Assembly (NCBI GenBank): GCA_901456055.1
Contig: CABDWT010000004.1
Location: 248,001 to 312,000 of the forward strand
DNA: 64,000 bases
Source of the DNA: Phytobacter ursingii
Lineage (GTDB): Bacteria > Pseudomonadota > Gammaproteobacteria > Enterobacterales > Enterobacteriaceae
Direction of reading: 5' to 3'
A program made the position numbers and the translations under genes. Positions 62,217 through 64,000 of the stretch are shown here, in pieces. Positions within the stretch are counted from its first letter, which is position 1; the number at the start of each line of letters is the position of its first letter. The notes under the pieces were generated by a model. That model did not search any database, was not told the origin of the DNA, and was given only the letters and a program-made list of their open reading frames with translations.

Positions 62217-63217
62217 TGGCGGCTCCGGCGTCTGTTATGAATAAGCAATCCGGCGAAAACCGGGGCGCCCAGCAGCGCCGTGATAATGCCGATGGGGATT
62301 TCCGCCTGGGTGAGCGTGCGTGCCAGATCATCCACCACAATCATAAAACTTCCGCCAACCCAGAACGCGACGGGCAGCAGGCGACGGTGATCGGCGCCGA
62401 CCAGCAGCCTTGCCAGATGCGGAATCACCAGCCCAACCCAGGCAATGCTGCCGCTGACCGCCACTTGTGAAGAAACCAGCAGGGCGCAACAGACCAGCAC
62501 GCTGCGGCGCAACGTTTTGAGCGGGACACCAAGGGCCAGCGCGTCCTTTTCTTCCAGCGCCAGCAGGTTGATGCGCCAGCGCAGTCGCAGCAGTACGAGG
62601 GAGACGATGCTGACGGGGAGCGCCAGCATCAGAACTTTATGCCAGTTGGCGGTGGCGAAGCTGCCCAGCAGCCAGAAGACGATGTTGGGCAGCGTCTCTT
62701 CGGTATCGGCCATATACTGCATCAGGCTGACCAGGGCGGCAAAAAAGCCGCTCATAATAATTCCGGAGAGGATCAGCACCAGTGTGTTTTCACGCCCTTG
62801 TAGCGCGGCAATCAGCCAGACCAGCATCAGCGCCGCCAGACCGAAGCTGAACGTTGAGGCAATCATCACCATCGGGCTGAACCCCAGCAGGATAGCCAGC
62901 GTGCCGCCAAACGCCGAACCGGAAGTGACGCCAATAATGTGCGGGTCGACCAGCGGATTTTGAAATACCCCCTGTAATACTGCGCCGCACAGGCCCAACG
63001 CGCCGCCTGCCAGCAGGGCCATCAGAATTCGGGGTAAACGCACCGACCAGACTATCTGCCCGGCCGGGCCATCCGGCGTGGCGAGCATCAATAACTGCGA
63101 CAGAACGTTGCTCACGCACAGGCGATACTGACCGAGGCATAACGAGCCCACGGCCAGTATTAGCGTCAACAGGATCAGACCACCATGCAGTAGCCGGTAG
63201 CGATTACTGTCTGGCAT
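62213..63217 (-). CDS. FecCD-type ABC transporter permease
   Basis: A 334-residue permease with about ten helices. Diagnostic FecCD segments are RLPRILMALLAGGALGLCGAVLQGVFQNPLVDPHIIGVTSGSAFG (about 60-105), GIIMSGFFAALVSLMQY and VAVSGSIAWVGLVIPHLARLLVGADHRRLLP. It forms the homodimeric channel of a BtuCD-like importer. It overlaps the binding-protein gene by 14 bp. Confidence 0.93.
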   Translation of the reverse strand: MPDSNRYRLLHGGLILLTLILAVGSLCLGQYRLCVSNVLSQLLMLATPDGPAGQIVWSVRLPRILMALLAGGALGLCGAVLQGVFQNPLVDPHIIGVTSGSAFGGTLAILLGFSPMVMIASTFSFGLAALMLVWLIAALQGRENTLVLILSGIIMSGFFAALVSLMQYMADTEETLPNIVFWLLGSFATANWHKVLMLALPVSIVSLVLLRLRWRINLLALEEKDALALGVPLKTLRRSVLVCCALLVSSQVAVSGSIAWVGLVIPHLARLLVGADHRRLLPVAFWVGGSFMIVVDDLARTLTQAEIPIGIITALLGAPVFAGLLIHNRRRSRQ

Positions 63218-64000
63218 CCGGCTTCCAGTCCGTCCGATAAAAACGTTTGTAGTAAGCCTGTGCCTGCGCCTCTACGTCGATGTTGTTGTACTGTTCCGGG
63301 TAGAGTTTTTTCGCCATCCACAGTTCGCCAATGGCCAGCGCTTCCGGCATCGGGTAGCCCCAGGCTTTGGCGTATTCCGGCATCAGCCAGACGCGATGGT
63401 TTTTCACAGCGTCAATTTGCTGCCAGTTCGGATCGGTCAGGATCGCTTTGACCACTTCCGGGTAGCGATCCTGAACAAAAATCACCTGCGGATCCCATTG
63501 CAATACCTGTTCCAGGGAAACCTGTTTTGCCCCTTTAACGGTGGCGGCAGCGACGTTCATTGCGCCAGCGTGTTCCATCATCAGGCCGGTGTATTTTCCT
63601 GAACCGTAGGTGTTGAGATCCGGGTTTGCCATATAGACGCGCACGCGTTGATCCGCCGGAATGTGAGCGACCGGTGCGTTGAATTTTGCCCGGGCATCGA
63701 AGGTGTATCTGATGAGATCTTCCGCCTGTGCTTTGCGGTCAACCACCTCGCCTATCAGGCGAATACCCTGTTTCAGGCCGTTGTTGTAGGCCGTCTCTTC
63801 ATCTGCCATCGTGGGGTTCATTTTGTTTTTCTCGCCCGCCGCGTCTTCACGCAGGGAGACCGCGACAACCGGAACACCAGCATTTTCAATCTGTTGGATC
63901 ATCTCCGCCGGGGCGTAGTTGGCGATAAACACCACCTGCGGATGCAGGGCCAGCAGGCTTTCCATATTCACCTGCGTTAGATCGCCCGGCGTGGCCAGCT
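63204..64000 (-). CDS. FecB/BtuF-type periplasmic binding protein (partial, N-terminus beyond window)
   Basis: A 265-codon C-terminal part of a class III periplasmic binding protein; the frame stays open to the right edge (LATPGDLTQVNMESLLALHPQVVF). The line VNMESLLALHPQVVFIANYAP is the typical helix-strand before the ligand pocket, and the C-terminal lobe follows (VSLEQVLQWDPQVIFVQDRY). A GTG at 63971 is not taken as the start since the frame continues upstream. The ligand may be a ferric siderophore, cobalamin or, by analogy with MolA and the ModA-like neighbour, molybdate/tungstate. Confidence 0.88.
   Translation of the reverse strand, partial: LATPGDLTQVNMESLLALHPQVVFIANYAPAEMIQQIENAGVPVVAVSLREDAAGEKNKMNPTMADEETAYNNGLKQGIRLIGEVVDRKAQAEDLIRYTFDARAKFNAPVAHIPADQRVRVYMANPDLNTYGSGKYTGLMMEHAGAMNVAAATVKGAKQVSLEQVLQWDPQVIFVQDRYPEVVKAILTDPNWQQIDAVKNHRVWLMPEYAKAWGYPMPEALAIGELWMAKKLYPEQYNNIDVEAQAQAYYKRFYRTDWKPDARQ

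Overview
The window is a chromosomal segment of an Enterobacteriaceae bacterium, most like the Enterobacter / Leclercia / Kosakonia / Citrobacter part of the family. The core genes (treF, gor, rlmJ, prlC, rsmJ, uspA, uspB, pitA, yhiN, nikABCDE-nikR) keep the order of the E. coli 77-78 minute region, and ERIC and REP repeats typical of the family are present. The species cannot be named from the sequence alone. Comparisons with E. coli are from memory of its genes and proteins; no search was run.

Layout. (1) 1-17.4 kb: between treF and gor, where E. coli carries its acid-fitness island, there is another cargo: a LysR/TSUP permease pair, an acetyltransferase, an agmatine-to-putrescine operon (aguB-aguA) with a divergent LysR gene, two orphan fimbrial-like secreted proteins, a glutamine amidotransferase, a MarR-acetyltransferase fusion, a chemoreceptor and a methyltransferase. 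The second fimbrial gene lies between two direct 199-bp copies of the gor 3' end. (2) 16-30 kb: the core block gor-rlmJ-prlC-rsmJ-uspA-uspB-pitA-yhiN, with a PAP2 phosphatase and a membrane protein inserted after rlmJ, and with dtpB missing; its place holds an IS481-family element, a 426-bp terminal-repeat element and REPs. (3) 30-55 kb: between yhiN and nikR, where E. coli has rhsB, there is a large mosaic: a blue-light/biofilm locus (bluF, bluR and eight YcgZ/YmgA/AriR-type small proteins), the xanthosine genes xapA-xapB-xapX-xapR with yfeN, a ParD-like/methionine aminopeptidase pair, an iron alcohol dehydrogenase, a metallophosphoesterase, the L-idonate genes idnK / idnDOT-idnR, a second chemoreceptor followed by a six-unit REP array, an AEC permease, an SDR and a hydroxycarboxylate-dehydrogenase-like gene. 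(4) 55-64 kb: the nickel importer nikABCDE with nikR and a perfect NikR operator, then a ModA-like protein facing a FecBCD-type importer that runs off the right edge.

How the genes work together. AguA and AguB make putrescine from agmatine. XapA/B/X/R and the Tsx-like YfeN form a xanthosine route from outer membrane to phosphorolysis. IdnK/D/O/T/R import L-idonate and convert it to 6-phosphogluconate. BluF senses blue light and relieves BluR; recurring TGTACA boxes upstream of ycgZ, bluR and a downstream small gene suggest one regulon controlling all the small connector-like proteins. NikA-E import nickel under NikR control.

Most worth a second look: the expanded BluF/BluR small-protein array, the gor 3'-end duplication around an orphan adhesin-like gene, the ParD-like/MetAP two-gene unit, the 84-bp REP array, and several short noncoding elements placed in promoter or leader regions.
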